DNA from: CBDDBH01 sp965225625 | GTDB lineage: Bacteria; Pseudomonadota; Gammaproteobacteria; JADZEE01 | NCBI GenBank assembly: GCA_965225625.1 | Contig: CBDDBH010000030.1 | Location: 62,001 to 126,000 of the forward strand | Reading direction: 5' to 3' | DNA length: 64,000 nucleotides | In this document: positions 33,832-43,719 of the stretch, one piece after another | Numbering within the stretch: the stretch's first letter is position 1 | Layout: each line of letters starts with the position of its first letter | The notes under the pieces: model-generated | Told to the model about the DNA's origin: nothing | Seen by the model: only the letters and a program-made list of their open reading frames with translations | Database searches by the model: none | Program-made: the position numbers and the translations under genes

Positions 33832-34977
33832 ATGGAGAAACTTGTGACCACCCCAGCTTTACTCGTGTTGGAAAACGGCACTGTGTTCAACGGCAGGTCC
33901 ATTGGCGTGGAAGGGGAGACCGTCGGCGAGGTGGTATTTAACACAGCCATGACGGGCTACCAGGAAATTCTTACAGATCCGTCGTATTTTCAACAACTCG
34001 TCACACTGACCTACCCACACATCGGCAACGTAGGCACTAACAGCGAGGATCAAGAGTCAGATCGAGTCTACGCCAGCGGTTTGATAATCCGAGACCTTCC
34101 GCGGCTACAAAGCAGTTGGCGCGACCAACGTCCGCTGTCGAGCTATCTCACTGACAATCAGGTCGTCGCAATCGCAGACATCGACACTCGACAGCTAACC
34201 CGGATCCTGCGAGAGCAAGGCGCGCAACGCGGTTGTATCGTTGCTGGCGCGGGCGAGCGGGAAGCGGCGCTGGAGCTTGCGCGGGGTTTTCCAGGCCTCA
34301 AAGGTGCAGATTTGGCGGCTCAGGTCACGACGCAAGAGACCTACGAGTGGAGCAAAGGTAGCTGGCGCTCGTCCCCGACGACGGATCTCGCGCGCTACGA
34401 TGTCGTGGCTTATGACTTTGGCGTGAAGCGCAATATCCTACAATTGCTAGCCGATTGTGGCTGCCATGTCACCGTTGTGCCGGCTACGACGCCGGCGGTT
34501 GAGGTGTTGGCGCGCCAGCCCGATGGAGTGTTCTTGTCCAATGGGCCCGGTGATCCGGAGCCGTGCGACTATGCAGTTGCGGCGATCAGTGAGATTGTCG
34601 ATGCGGGCATTCCGACGTTTGGCATTTGTCTCGGCTTGCAACTGCTCGGTCTGGCGGTAGGTGCAAGCACGTTGAAAATGAAGCTCGGACACCATGGCGC
34701 CAATCATCCGGTGCAAGAGCTGAGCAGCGGCAAAGTTTTGATCACCAGCCAAAATCACGGTTTCGCAGTGGACGAGAGCACGCTTCCTGATGTTGTCGTG
34801 GCTACTCATCGTTCGCTGTTTGATGGAACCCTGCAGGGGCTGCACCACCGCACTAAACCCGCGTTTGGCTTCCAGGGGCATCCCGAGGCTAGCCCCGGTC
34901 CGCATGATGTTCGGCCGTTGTTCGATCACTTTATAGATCTGATGCGCGACTACCAACGCGTGTCTGTGGGAAACTAG
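33832..34977 (+). CDS. carA: Carbamoyl phosphate synthase small subunit
   Basis: 381 residues. The N-terminal small-subunit domain (LVLENGTVFNGRSIG, EVVFNTAMTGYQEILTDPSY) precedes the class I glutamine amidotransferase with the nucleophile in FGICLGLQLL and the H/E pair in GFQGHPEASPGPHD. It takes ammonia from glutamine and channels it to CarB for arginine and pyrimidine synthesis. A GTG five codons in is an alternative start. It sits 7 bp before carB. Confidence 0.97.
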   Translation: MEKLVTTPALLVLENGTVFNGRSIGVEGETVGEVVFNTAMTGYQEILTDPSYFQQLVTLTYPHIGNVGTNSEDQESDRVYASGLIIRDLPRLQSSWRDQRPLSSYLTDNQVVAIADIDTRQLTRILREQGAQRGCIVAGAGEREAALELARGFPGLKGADLAAQVTTQETYEWSKGSWRSSPTTDLARYDVVAYDFGVKRNILQLLADCGCHVTVVPATTPAVEVLARQPDGVFLSNGPGDPEPCDYAVAAISEIVDAGIPTFGICLGLQLLGLAVGASTLKMKLGHHGANHPVQELSSGKVLITSQNHGFAVDESTLPDVVVATHRSLFDGTLQGLHHRTKPAFGFQGHPEASPGPHDVRPLFDHFIDLMRDYQRVSVGN

Positions 34978-34984
34978 AACCGAC

Positions 34985-37900
34985 GTGCCGAAGCGTACCG
35001 ACATCGAATCAATCTTGATCCTGGGCGCGGGGCCGATCGTCATCGGCCAGGCGTGCGAATTCGATTATTCCGGCGCCCAAGCCTGCAAAGCATTACGCGA
35101 ACACGGCTACCGGGTCATCCTGGTCAATTCCAATCCGGCGACGATCATGACAGATCCGCAGATGGCGGACGCGACCTATATCGAGCCGGTTCATTGGTCG
35201 TTTGTGGCAAAAATTATTGAGGCCGAAAAACCGGACGCACTACTTCCGACCATGGGTGGTCAGACAGGATTGAATTGTGCGTTGGATCTGGCTCGCGAAG
35301 GAATACTTGAGCGCTACGGTGTCGAGCTCATCGGCGCCTCCCGCGAGGCTATAGATATGGCCGAAGATCGTGAGCAATTCAGAGCGGCCATGCAGCGTAT
35401 CGGTATTGCAACGCCGCAGTCCGGTGTAGCGCGGGACATTGAACAGGCGCGCTTGATTCAGGCTGATCTGGGATATCCCGTAATTATTCGGCCGTCATTT
35501 ACGCTCGGCGGCACCGGCGGCGGAGTCGCATACAACCGCGAGGAGTTCGTCGAGATCTGCCAGCGTGGATTCGATTCTTCACCAACCCATGAAGTGCTAA
35601 TCGAAGAATCGGTGCTGGGATGGAAAGAATTTGAAATGGAGGTGGTCCGCGATCACAAGGACAACTGCATTATCGTTTGCTCGATCGAGAACTTCGATCC
35701 CATGGGCGTGCACACGGGCGATTCGATCACTGTTGCACCGGCGCAAACATTGACTGATAAGGAATACCAGATCATGCGCAACGCATCGATCGCGGTGCTG
35801 CGTGAAATCGGTGTGGATACCGGAGGTTCAAACGTCCAGTTTGCGATAAATCCCGAAAACGGCGACATGATAATCATCGAAATGAACCCGCGTGTGTCGC
35901 GATCTTCGGCTCTTGCCTCCAAGGCGACCGGATTCCCGATTGCGAAAGTCGCGGCGAAGCTTGCGGTGGGCTTCACACTGGACGAACTGGCCAACGAGAT
36001 CACCGGTGGCGCCACGCCAGCTTCATTCGAACCGGCTATCGATTATGTGGTCACGAAAATTCCCCGTTTTACGTTTGAGAAGTTCCCGCAGGCCGATAAT
36101 CGGCTGACAACACAAATGAAGTCGGTAGGCGAGGTAATGGCCATCGGCAGGACATTTCAGGAGTCTCTGCAAAAGGCGCTGCGCGGTTTGGAGACTGATC
36201 GTACGGGTCTTAACGAAATGGTCGCGCAGCCAGCCGATGATTATCGCGAAGCGCTGCGCCGTGAATTACAAACCCCAGGCGCTGAACGCTTGCTGTACCT
36301 AGCGGACGCGTTTCGCGTGGGAATGGCGTTCGACGAAATCTACGAACTTACGCGTATCGACCCATGGTTTCTGGCACAAATTGAAGATCTGCTCGCGGAA
36401 GAACGCATAATTGCCGCGTCAGGGTTGACGGCGTTAGACACCGAGCGGATGCGAGCGGTGAAGCGTAAAGGGTTTTCGGATGCGCGTATTGCCGAATTGC
36501 TTGGCGAAAGCGAAGCGACAATCCGCCAGCGCCGGCATGAATCGGGCGTGCGCCCAGTCTACAAACGTGTTGATTCGTGTGCGGCGGAGTTTCGCGCGAC
36601 CACGGCCTATCTTTATTCAACCTATGAGCAAGAATGTGAGTCCTTTCCCAGTGCACGCGAGAAAATCATGGTCCTGGGCGGCGGACCGAATCGCATAGGA
36701 CAGGGGATCGAGTTTGACTACTGCTGCGTGCATGCTGCGATGGCGCTACGGGAAGCGGGCTACGAAACCATCATGGTCAATTGTAATCCGGAGACCGTAT
36801 CGACCGATTACGATACTTCTGATCGATTGTACTTTGAACCGCTTACCCTCGAGGACGTGTTGGAAATTGTACATGTCGAGCAGCCGTTGGGTTTGGTTAT
36901 CCAATATGGTGGCCAAACACCGTTGAAACTCGCCAAACCCTTGGAGGCTGCCGGGGTACCGATAATAGGTACGACTCCGGACTCGATCGATCTCGCTGAG
37001 GATCGCGAGCGGTTTCAACAATTACTTAACAGGCTCGCGCTCAAGCAACCACTAAACCGCACCGCACGCAACGCGGAGGAGGCCGTCAAAAACGCAGTGG
37101 AAATCGGTTATCCGTTGGTGGTCAGGCCGTCCTACGTCCTCGGCGGTCGCGCTATGGAGATTGTCTACGACGAGGCACAGTTGCAATCCTACATGCGCGA
37201 GGCGGTTGCCGTATCTCATGAGTCGCCGGTTCTGCTAGATCGGTTTCTCGATAACGCAATTGAAATCGACGTCGACGCAATTGCCGATGGCAGCGAAGTT
37301 GTTATTGGTGGCGTTATGCAACACATCGAGGCGGCGGGAATACATTCGGGAGACTCCGCGTGTTCGCTGCCGCCTCACGATTTGGACATTAATGTGCTTG
37401 CTAGCATTGAGCGCCAGGTTAAGGAAATGGCAAAAGCTCTCGGAGTTGTGGGTTTGATGAACGTTCAACTTGCTGTAAAAGGCAAGGAGATCTTCGTGCT
37501 GGAAGTAAATCCGCGGGCGTCGCGCACGGTTCCGTTCGTTTCAAAGGCCACGGGCGTGCCGTTGGCGAAAGTTGCGGCGTTGTGCATGGTTGGTAAGACT
37601 TTATCGGAGCAAGGGATTGTCTCAGTGCCTGTGCCGCCGTACTACTGCGTCAAGGAAGCGGTATTCCCGTTCCTAAAGTTTCCCGGGGTGGATCCATTGT
37701 TAGGGCCGGAAATGAAGTCGACCGGAGAAGTGATGGGTATCGGGCTGAGTTTTCCGGAAGCATTCGCGAAGGCTCAATACGGTGCGAATATGCCATTGCC
37801 GGAATCTGGCACCGCGTTCATCAGCGTGCGCGATGAGGACAAGCAGCAAGCGGTTACGGTCGGCGCTAAGCTGGTTACATCCGGCTTGGGGTTGGTGGCA

Positions 37901-38206
37901 ACTCGTGGAACCGCGGAATTTTTGCAACGCGCGGGGGTTAGTTGTCGCCTTGCAAACAAGGTGAGGGAAGGACAGCCACATATCGTGGACATGATAAAGA
38001 ATGGTGAGGTGTCGTTTATCGTCAATACCACCGAAGACAAGCAGGCAATTAAGGACTCGTATACGCTACGGCGTGCGGCTTTACAGCATGGCGTGCCTTA
38101 TACGACAACCATGGCGGGCGCTATGGCGACAGCGATGGCGTTGTCGGATATGGACATACACCGCGTTAGAAAATTACAGGATCTGCACGTGGAGATTAGG
38201 GGATGA
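34985..38206 (+). CDS. carB: Carbamoyl phosphate synthase large subunit
   Basis: 1073 residues from a GTG at 34985. Two homologous ATP-grasp halves are visible: LILGAGPIVIGQACEFDYSG with RPSFTLGGTGGG, and VLGGGPNRIGQGIEFDYCC with RPSYVLGGRAMEIVYD. The C-terminal allosteric MGS-like domain reads GVPYTTTMAGAMATAMAL. It makes carbamoyl phosphate from bicarbonate, ammonia and two ATP. It overlaps greA by 4 bp (ATGA). Confidence 0.98.
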   Translation: MPKRTDIESILILGAGPIVIGQACEFDYSGAQACKALREHGYRVILVNSNPATIMTDPQMADATYIEPVHWSFVAKIIEAEKPDALLPTMGGQTGLNCALDLAREGILERYGVELIGASREAIDMAEDREQFRAAMQRIGIATPQSGVARDIEQARLIQADLGYPVIIRPSFTLGGTGGGVAYNREEFVEICQRGFDSSPTHEVLIEESVLGWKEFEMEVVRDHKDNCIIVCSIENFDPMGVHTGDSITVAPAQTLTDKEYQIMRNASIAVLREIGVDTGGSNVQFAINPENGDMIIIEMNPRVSRSSALASKATGFPIAKVAAKLAVGFTLDELANEITGGATPASFEPAIDYVVTKIPRFTFEKFPQADNRLTTQMKSVGEVMAIGRTFQESLQKALRGLETDRTGLNEMVAQPADDYREALRRELQTPGAERLLYLADAFRVGMAFDEIYELTRIDPWFLAQIEDLLAEERIIAASGLTALDTERMRAVKRKGFSDARIAELLGESEATIRQRRHESGVRPVYKRVDSCAAEFRATTAYLYSTYEQECESFPSAREKIMVLGGGPNRIGQGIEFDYCCVHAAMALREAGYETIMVNCNPETVSTDYDTSDRLYFEPLTLEDVLEIVHVEQPLGLVIQYGGQTPLKLAKPLEAAGVPIIGTTPDSIDLAEDRERFQQLLNRLALKQPLNRTARNAEEAVKNAVEIGYPLVVRPSYVLGGRAMEIVYDEAQLQSYMREAVAVSHESPVLLDRFLDNAIEIDVDAIADGSEVVIGGVMQHIEAAGIHSGDSACSLPPHDLDINVLASIERQVKEMAKALGVVGLMNVQLAVKGKEIFVLEVNPRASRTVPFVSKATGVPLAKVAALCMVGKTLSEQGIVSVPVPPYYCVKEAVFPFLKFPGVDPLLGPEMKSTGEVMGIGLSFPEAFAKAQYGANMPLPESGTAFISVRDEDKQQAVTVGAKLVTSGLGLVATRGTAEFLQRAGVSCRLANKVREGQPHIVDMIKNGEVSFIVNTTEDKQAIKDSYTLRRAALQHGVPYTTTMAGAMATAMALSDMDIHRVRKLQDLHVEIRG

Positions 38207-38679
38207 ACAAATCACCGATGACTGTGCGCGGCGCGCAGCTGCTGCGTGACGAATTACACAGACTCAAAACCAAGGAACGACCGCAAATTATTCAGGCAAT
38301 CGCGGAGGCCCGTGCCCACGGTGATTTGCGTGAGAACGCGGAATATCACGCGGCGCGTGAGCAACAAAGCCTTAGTGAAGGACGCATCGCTGAAATTGAG
38401 CACAAGTTGTCTAATGCCCAGATCATTGATGTAACTACGCTGCCCGCTGATGGCAGGGTAGTTTTCGGTGCGACGGTGGCGCTGCTCAACGTAGATACCA
38501 ACACCGAGGTAATTTATCAAATTGTTGGCGAGGACGAAGCTGATATTAAGGCCGGTCGGGTGTCGATTAATTCGCCTGTCGCTCGTGCTTTGATCGGTAG
38601 GCGGGAAGGCGACGATGCTGTGGTCGACGCGCCCGGTGGTTCGTCTGAATACGAGATCGTTGAAGTCAGGTACGCGTAG
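38203..38679 (+). CDS. greA: Transcription elongation factor GreA
   Basis: 158 residues. The N-terminal coiled coil (GAQLLRDELHRLKTKERPQI, AEARAHGDLRENAEYHAARE) carries the acidic tip residues in GDLRENAEY that complete the RNA polymerase cleavage site; the C-terminal FKBP-like domain ends ISINSPVARALIGRREGD-like. It rescues backtracked RNA polymerase. Start overlaps carB, so translation is coupled. Confidence 0.97.
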   Translation: MNKSPMTVRGAQLLRDELHRLKTKERPQIIQAIAEARAHGDLRENAEYHAAREQQSLSEGRIAEIEHKLSNAQIIDVTTLPADGRVVFGATVALLNVDTNTEVIYQIVGEDEADIKAGRVSINSPVARALIGRREGDDAVVDAPGGSSEYEIVEVRYA

Positions 38680-38702
38680 TCCCGATCACGGAATAATTAT
38701 CC

Positions 38703-39320
38703 ATGAACCGTAGCAGCAGCGGCCGTTGGCTGCAGGAACACCGCCGCGATCCTTTCGTCCAATCTGCCAAAAATGAGGGTTGGCGCTCGCGGGCCGCATA
38801 CAAGTTGCTACAACTAAACGAGCGCGATCGGCTGCTACGCCCGGGAATGCGCGTGCTCGATCTTGGTGCCGCGCCCGGCGGCTGGTCGCAAGTGGCAGCG
38901 CAGGCCATAGGCACGGGCGGCTGCGTGATTGCAGTCGATCTGCTCAGCATGGAGCCGCTCGAGAATGTGGTCTATGTACAGGGTGATTTTACCCAAGGTC
39001 ATGTATTTGAAAAGGTAATTCAGGCCGGCGGGCGGTACGGCGCAGACCTTGTTTTGTCTGATATGGCCCCCAATATAAGTGGAATGAAGGATATAGATCA
39101 GCCGCGCATCATGAATCTGGCGGAATCGGCTCTAATAGCCTGTGATCAAATGCTTAAGCCTGGCGGTGATTTTGTCGTAAAGGTATTCCAAGGCAGCGAT
39201 TTGGACGCTTATGTGAAGAATCTGCGAACGCGTTTTGCGCGCGTCGTATTGCGCAAGCCCGCGGCATCTCGAGATCGATCCAGCGAAATTTATGTGCTGG
39301 CAAGAGCCTATGGTGTATAG
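38703..39320 (+). CDS. rlmE: 23S rRNA (uridine-2'-O-)-methyltransferase RlmE (FtsJ/RrmJ)
   Basis: 205 residues. SAM motif I VLDLGAAPGGWSQVAAQ, acidic loop AVDLLSMEP, catalytic motif LVLSDMAPNISGMKDIDQ, and KVFQGSD with the catalytic lysine. The basic N-terminus (RSSSGRWLQEHRRDPFVQ) binds rRNA. It methylates U2552 of 23S rRNA. The small gene yhbY, often found divergently between greA and rlmE, is absent. Confidence 0.96.
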   Translation: MNRSSSGRWLQEHRRDPFVQSAKNEGWRSRAAYKLLQLNERDRLLRPGMRVLDLGAAPGGWSQVAAQAIGTGGCVIAVDLLSMEPLENVVYVQGDFTQGHVFEKVIQAGGRYGADLVLSDMAPNISGMKDIDQPRIMNLAESALIACDQMLKPGGDFVVKVFQGSDLDAYVKNLRTRFARVVLRKPAASRDRSSEIYVLARAYGV

Positions 39321-39430
39321 TTTATGTCGGATCCGGCGCACTGCTGGACGCGGTCAACAGCTGCTACCGGGGCCACACAGGCGCTTCGAGATCCCCTCTC
39401 CTTGACCCTAGATTGCGTGGATAACAGGCA

Positions 39431-41362
39431 TTGAACGATATGGCGAGAAACCTGGTGTTGTGGGTAATTATTGCCCTGGTGCTGATGCTTGTGTTCAACA
39501 ATTTCGGCCCCCGCCAGGGCGTCGCGCGCACGCTCGATTATTCGCAATTCGTAAACGACGTTAAATCCGGACTAATCAGTAGGGTTCTGATAGACGATCA
39601 ATCGATCCGTGGTCAGATGGATGATGGCAGCCAGTTCGTCACCTACAGCCCGGAAACCGAGAATGCGGCGTTGATCGGGTTGCTGCTGGACAGTGACGTC
39701 ACGATAGAAGCACAGCCGCCGGATCAGCAGGGCGTGCTGATGCAGATATTTATTTCCTGGTTTCCGATGCTGCTGCTGATTGCCGTGTGGATTTTCTTTA
39801 TGCGCCAGATGCAGGGCGGTTCTGGAGGTCGCGGCGCATTGTCATTTGGTAAAAGCCGCGCCCGGCTGCTGAGCGATGAACAAGTACGCATAAGCTTTAA
39901 CGATGTCGCAGGTGTGGACGAAGCCAAAGAAGAAGTCGGAGAACTTGTTGAGTTTCTGAGCGACCCGGGAAAATTCCAAAAGCTCGGCGGCAAAATTCCA
40001 CGCGGTGTCTTAATGGTGGGGCCGCCGGGCACGGGTAAAACGCTGCTCGCCAAAGCGATTGCCGGCGAAGCCAAAGTTCCGTTCTTTACTATTTCCGGAT
40101 CAGATTTCGTGGAAATGTTTGTAGGGGTCGGCGCGTCGCGGGTTCGTGATATGTTCGAACAGGGGAAGAAACATGCGCCCTGCATAATTTTCATCGACGA
40201 AATCGACGCGGTCGGTCGCCATCGTGGCGCCGGCCTGGGTGGCGGACATGATGAGCGCGAGCAAACGCTAAACCAGTTGCTCGTGGAGATGGATGGGTTC
40301 GAAGGCAACGAAGGCGTCATCGTAATTGCGGCTACAAATCGTCCTGACGTGCTGGATCCGGCGCTGTTACGGCCCGGGCGTTTCGATCGTCAGGTGGTGG
40401 TACCGTTACCAGACATACGCGGTCGCGAGCAAATCATAAAAGTCCATATGCGTAAAGTGCCGATTTCCGAGAATGTCGCGCCTTTGATAATCGCGCGCGG
40501 GACACCTGGATTCTCCGGTGCTGATTTAGCGAATCTGGTTAACGAAGGGGCCTTGTTCGCCGCCCGTGGTGACAAGCGGCTTGTGGACCAGGAGGATTTC
40601 GAAAAGGCAAAAGACAAAATCATGATGGGTCCCGAGCGGCGTTCCATGGTCATGAGCGAGGACGAAAAGAATCTTACTGCCTATCACGAGGCGGGTCACA
40701 CGATTGTTGGCCGGCTTGTGCCGTCGCATGACCCGGTCTACAAGGTAACCATCATTCCGCGGGGCCGCGCGCTCGGTGTGACGATGTTTCTGCCTGAAGA
40801 GGATCGTTTGAGTTTGAGCAAAGAACACTTGGAGAGTCGGATCTCCAGTTTATTCGGCGGGCGTATCGCGGAAGAGATCATATTTGGTCCCGATGCGGTT
40901 ACAACCGGAGCCTCCAACGATATTGAACGCGTCACCGAGATCGCCAGAAATATGGTGACAAAATGGGGCCTGTCGGAACGACTCGGCCCGCTGACCTACA
41001 GCGAAGATGAGGGCGAGGTATTCCTCGGGCATTCAGTCACTCAGCACAAAAATGTGTCCGATGATACGGCCCATGCCATTGACGAGGAAGTCCGCCAGAT
41101 CGTTGACCGAAACTATGAGCGCGCAGAGAAGATCCTCACTGATAATCTCGACAAGCTGCGGTTAATGGCCGACGCCCTACTGAAATATGAGACGCTCGAC
41201 AAAGATCAAATCGACGACATCATGGCGGGTCGAGAACCACGCGAACCAGAGGGTTGGGATGACGACGCCGGACCGAAGGCGCAAGTGCAAGACAGTGACG
41301 CCGATACGTCGGACGAGCCGAATTCGGATAAACCAATCGGCGGGCCCGCCAGCCTTCACTGA
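39431..41362 (+). CDS. ftsH: ATP-dependent zinc metalloprotease FtsH
   Basis: 643 residues from a TTG at 39431; an ATG three codons later is the alternative. Two membrane helices flank a periplasmic domain (LVLWVIIALVLMLVFNN, and PMLLLIAVWIFFM). The AAA+ module has Walker A GPPGTGKT, Walker B IIFIDEIDAVGRHRG and the SRH region; the protease has HEAGH (zinc). It degrades membrane proteins and regulators such as LpxC and sigma-32 in model species. The tail is acidic and disordered. Confidence 0.98.
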   Translation: MNDMARNLVLWVIIALVLMLVFNNFGPRQGVARTLDYSQFVNDVKSGLISRVLIDDQSIRGQMDDGSQFVTYSPETENAALIGLLLDSDVTIEAQPPDQQGVLMQIFISWFPMLLLIAVWIFFMRQMQGGSGGRGALSFGKSRARLLSDEQVRISFNDVAGVDEAKEEVGELVEFLSDPGKFQKLGGKIPRGVLMVGPPGTGKTLLAKAIAGEAKVPFFTISGSDFVEMFVGVGASRVRDMFEQGKKHAPCIIFIDEIDAVGRHRGAGLGGGHDEREQTLNQLLVEMDGFEGNEGVIVIAATNRPDVLDPALLRPGRFDRQVVVPLPDIRGREQIIKVHMRKVPISENVAPLIIARGTPGFSGADLANLVNEGALFAARGDKRLVDQEDFEKAKDKIMMGPERRSMVMSEDEKNLTAYHEAGHTIVGRLVPSHDPVYKVTIIPRGRALGVTMFLPEEDRLSLSKEHLESRISSLFGGRIAEEIIFGPDAVTTGASNDIERVTEIARNMVTKWGLSERLGPLTYSEDEGEVFLGHSVTQHKNVSDDTAHAIDEEVRQIVDRNYERAEKILTDNLDKLRLMADALLKYETLDKDQIDDIMAGREPREPEGWDDDAGPKAQVQDSDADTSDEPNSDKPIGGPASLH

Positions 41363-41474
41363 AACAAGCGCCACCGACTCGCACTCTTTAAAGTTGTGCT
41401 TAACAGAGTGTTAATCCGCTCACCGGCTTGATGCTTGAATGTTTTTACACTGACCGGAACACGGGACCCTCTGT

Positions 41475-42827
41475 ATGACTGATCAGCGTAGATATTTCGG
41501 CACTGATGGCATCCGCGGGAAGGTAGGTGTTCCGCCGATCACGCCGGACGTCGTCATGAAGTTAGGTTGGGCGGCTGGTCGGGCGCTTGCTGGTCAGGGA
41601 GCCAGTGGTGTATTGATTGGCAAGGACACTCGCATCTCCGGCTATATGTTCGAGTCGGCGCTGGAAGCCGGTTTGGCCGCTGCGGGTGTGGATATCTGGT
41701 TATTGGGACCGATGCCGACGCCGGCCATTGCTTATCTGACACGAACATTCCGGGCACGCGCCGGCATCGTGATCAGTGCCTCGCATAATCCCTACGATGA
41801 TAACGGCATCAAGTTTTTCTCGAGCGATGGTCTCAAGTTGCCGGACAGTTTGGAATTGGCGATCGAAGCCGAACTCGCAAAACCCCTGGAAACGGTCGGC
41901 TCTGATGAGCTGGGCAAAGCGCACCGTGTTCCGGATGCCCCCGGGAGATATATTGAATATTGTAAAAGCACGATTCCGACAGGAACTACGCTCGACGGAC
42001 TAAAGGTCGTCGTCGATTGCGCGCATGGCGCAACCTACTGGGTAGCACCGAGGATTTTCGAGGAGCTGGGTGCCAGCGTTATCGCAATAGGCGACCAACC
42101 GGATGGCTACAATATCAACCAAAACTGTGGCGCCACCGATCCAGCGCAATTGCAAAGCCAGGTACTTGCTCACGGCGCCGATGTAGGCGTCGCACTGGAC
42201 GGCGACGGCGATCGATTGATCATGGTCGATCACAAAGGCGAAGTCGTTGACGGTGACGAGATATTGTTCATTATTGCTCGGGAACGTCAGAGCCAGGGAT
42301 GCCTCGATGGCTCAGTAGTTGGCACGCAGATGAGCAATCTTGGCCTCGAGCACGCCATTCGGGATCTTGGCCTTGAATTCCAACGCACCAAAGTCGGTGA
42401 TAGGTATGTCCTGGAGAAACTGCGCGAAAATGGTTGGACCCTGGGCGGCGAGACGTCCGGCCACATAATCTGTCTGGATCTCAATACCACCGGTGATGGA
42501 TCGATATCCGCGTTGCAGGTTCTGGAAGCCATTGTGCGCACTGGCAATTCACTGCATGCGCTTAAACGCGGTATGCAAAAATATCCCCAACAGCTCATAA
42601 ACGTGCGTATGGAACGTGCGATCGACGTCACTTCGCTGAAACCCGTGCAGGAAGGGGTTGCACAGGTAGAAGCTGAATTAGCTGACGCCGGCAGAGTACT
42701 GCTGCGGCCATCCGGTACCGAGCCGTTAATCCGAGTTATGGTGGAAGGTCGCGATGCAAACCAGGTTGAACGTCTCGCCTCCGAACTCGCCGCGATTGTG
42801 GAGCATGCGCTGACTCACGCCGCTTAA
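41475..42827 (+). CDS. glmM: Phosphoglucosamine mutase
   Basis: 450 residues. The N-terminus YFGTDGIRGKVG, phosphoserine loop GIVISASHNPYDDNGIKFF, magnesium loop VALDGDGDRLIMVD, sugar loop GGETSGHIICLD and phosphate loop RPSGTEPLIRVMVEG are all present. It converts glucosamine-6-P to glucosamine-1-P for peptidoglycan and LPS. folP, normally placed between ftsH and glmM, is absent; 112 bp of non-coding DNA lies there instead. Confidence 0.98.
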   Translation: MTDQRRYFGTDGIRGKVGVPPITPDVVMKLGWAAGRALAGQGASGVLIGKDTRISGYMFESALEAGLAAAGVDIWLLGPMPTPAIAYLTRTFRARAGIVISASHNPYDDNGIKFFSSDGLKLPDSLELAIEAELAKPLETVGSDELGKAHRVPDAPGRYIEYCKSTIPTGTTLDGLKVVVDCAHGATYWVAPRIFEELGASVIAIGDQPDGYNINQNCGATDPAQLQSQVLAHGADVGVALDGDGDRLIMVDHKGEVVDGDEILFIIARERQSQGCLDGSVVGTQMSNLGLEHAIRDLGLEFQRTKVGDRYVLEKLRENGWTLGGETSGHIICLDLNTTGDGSISALQVLEAIVRTGNSLHALKRGMQKYPQQLINVRMERAIDVTSLKPVQEGVAQVEAELADAGRVLLRPSGTEPLIRVMVEGRDANQVERLASELAAIVEHALTHAA

Positions 42828-42838
42828 GGCAAGGAGCG

Positions 42839-43675
42839 CTACTCGTCACGTAGTAATTCGTTGAGTGACACCTTGCTACGCGTTTGTGCGTCGACCTGCT
42901 TAACGATTACTGCGCAATAAAGGCTGTGGCTGCCATCCGCGGCCGGTAGACCGCCAGCAACAACCACCGCGCCCGCTGGCACCTTGCCATAGCTGACCGT
43001 GCCGGAGGCGCGGTCATAAATCTTAGTGCTTTGACCGATATAGACACCCATGGATATGACGGCGCCTTCGCCGACAATCACTCCTTCGACTATTTCGGAG
43101 CGCGCGCCGATAAAGCAGTTGTCTTCAATGATGGTTGGCGACGCCTGCAGTGGTTCAAGTACGCCGCCGATGCCCACGCCACCCGATAAATGAACATTCT
43201 TTCCGATCTGCGCACAGGAACCAACAGTTGCCCAGGTATCGACCATGGTGCCACTGTCAACATAGGCGCCTATGTTGATGTAGGAGGGCATGATGATGAC
43301 ATTCGGCGCGATGTAACTGCCCGTTCGGATCACTGCCGGCGGCACGATGCGTGCACCGATCGTTTTGAATTTTTCCGCGTCGTTGTGCGCCATCGCGACG
43401 GGGACTTTGTCGAAGTATCGCGTAAATCCCCCGTCAATCACCTCGTTGTCCCGGATCCGAAACGATAGTAATACCGCTTTCTTCAACCACTCGTGGACCT
43501 GCCACTCGCCATTTAATTTTTCCGCAACACGCAAGCTGCCATCGCTCAACTTGGCCATGCATTCATCGATTGCCGTCACCAAGGATGGATCCGCGGTACT
43601 GGGGTTGAGATTGTCCCGCTGGTCAAACGCGGATTCTATTGTTTGTTTCAGTTCATCCATAATCTGGCCTTTCAC
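42839..43675 (-). CDS. dapD: 2,3,4,5-tetrahydropyridine-2,6-dicarboxylate N-succinyltransferase
   Basis: 278 residues. The C-terminal part is a left-handed beta helix built of hexapeptide repeats (VIRTGSYIAPNVIIMPSYIN, VDSGTMVDTWATVGSCAQIG, GVGIGGVLEPLQASPTIIED). The N-terminal domain has GFTRYFDKVP. It adds succinyl from succinyl-CoA in diaminopimelate synthesis. It is downstream of dapC on the same strand (44 bp), and is convergent with glmM with only 11 bp between. Confidence 0.97.
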   Translation of the reverse strand: MKGQIMDELKQTIESAFDQRDNLNPSTADPSLVTAIDECMAKLSDGSLRVAEKLNGEWQVHEWLKKAVLLSFRIRDNEVIDGGFTRYFDKVPVAMAHNDAEKFKTIGARIVPPAVIRTGSYIAPNVIIMPSYINIGAYVDSGTMVDTWATVGSCAQIGKNVHLSGGVGIGGVLEPLQASPTIIEDNCFIGARSEIVEGVIVGEGAVISMGVYIGQSTKIYDRASGTVSYGKVPAGAVVVAGGLPAADGSHSLYCAVIVKQVDAQTRSKVSLNELLRDE

Positions 43676-43719
43676 TTATGCTAATTAGCAAATCTAATAC
43701 ACCCCTTATGCGGGGCGCA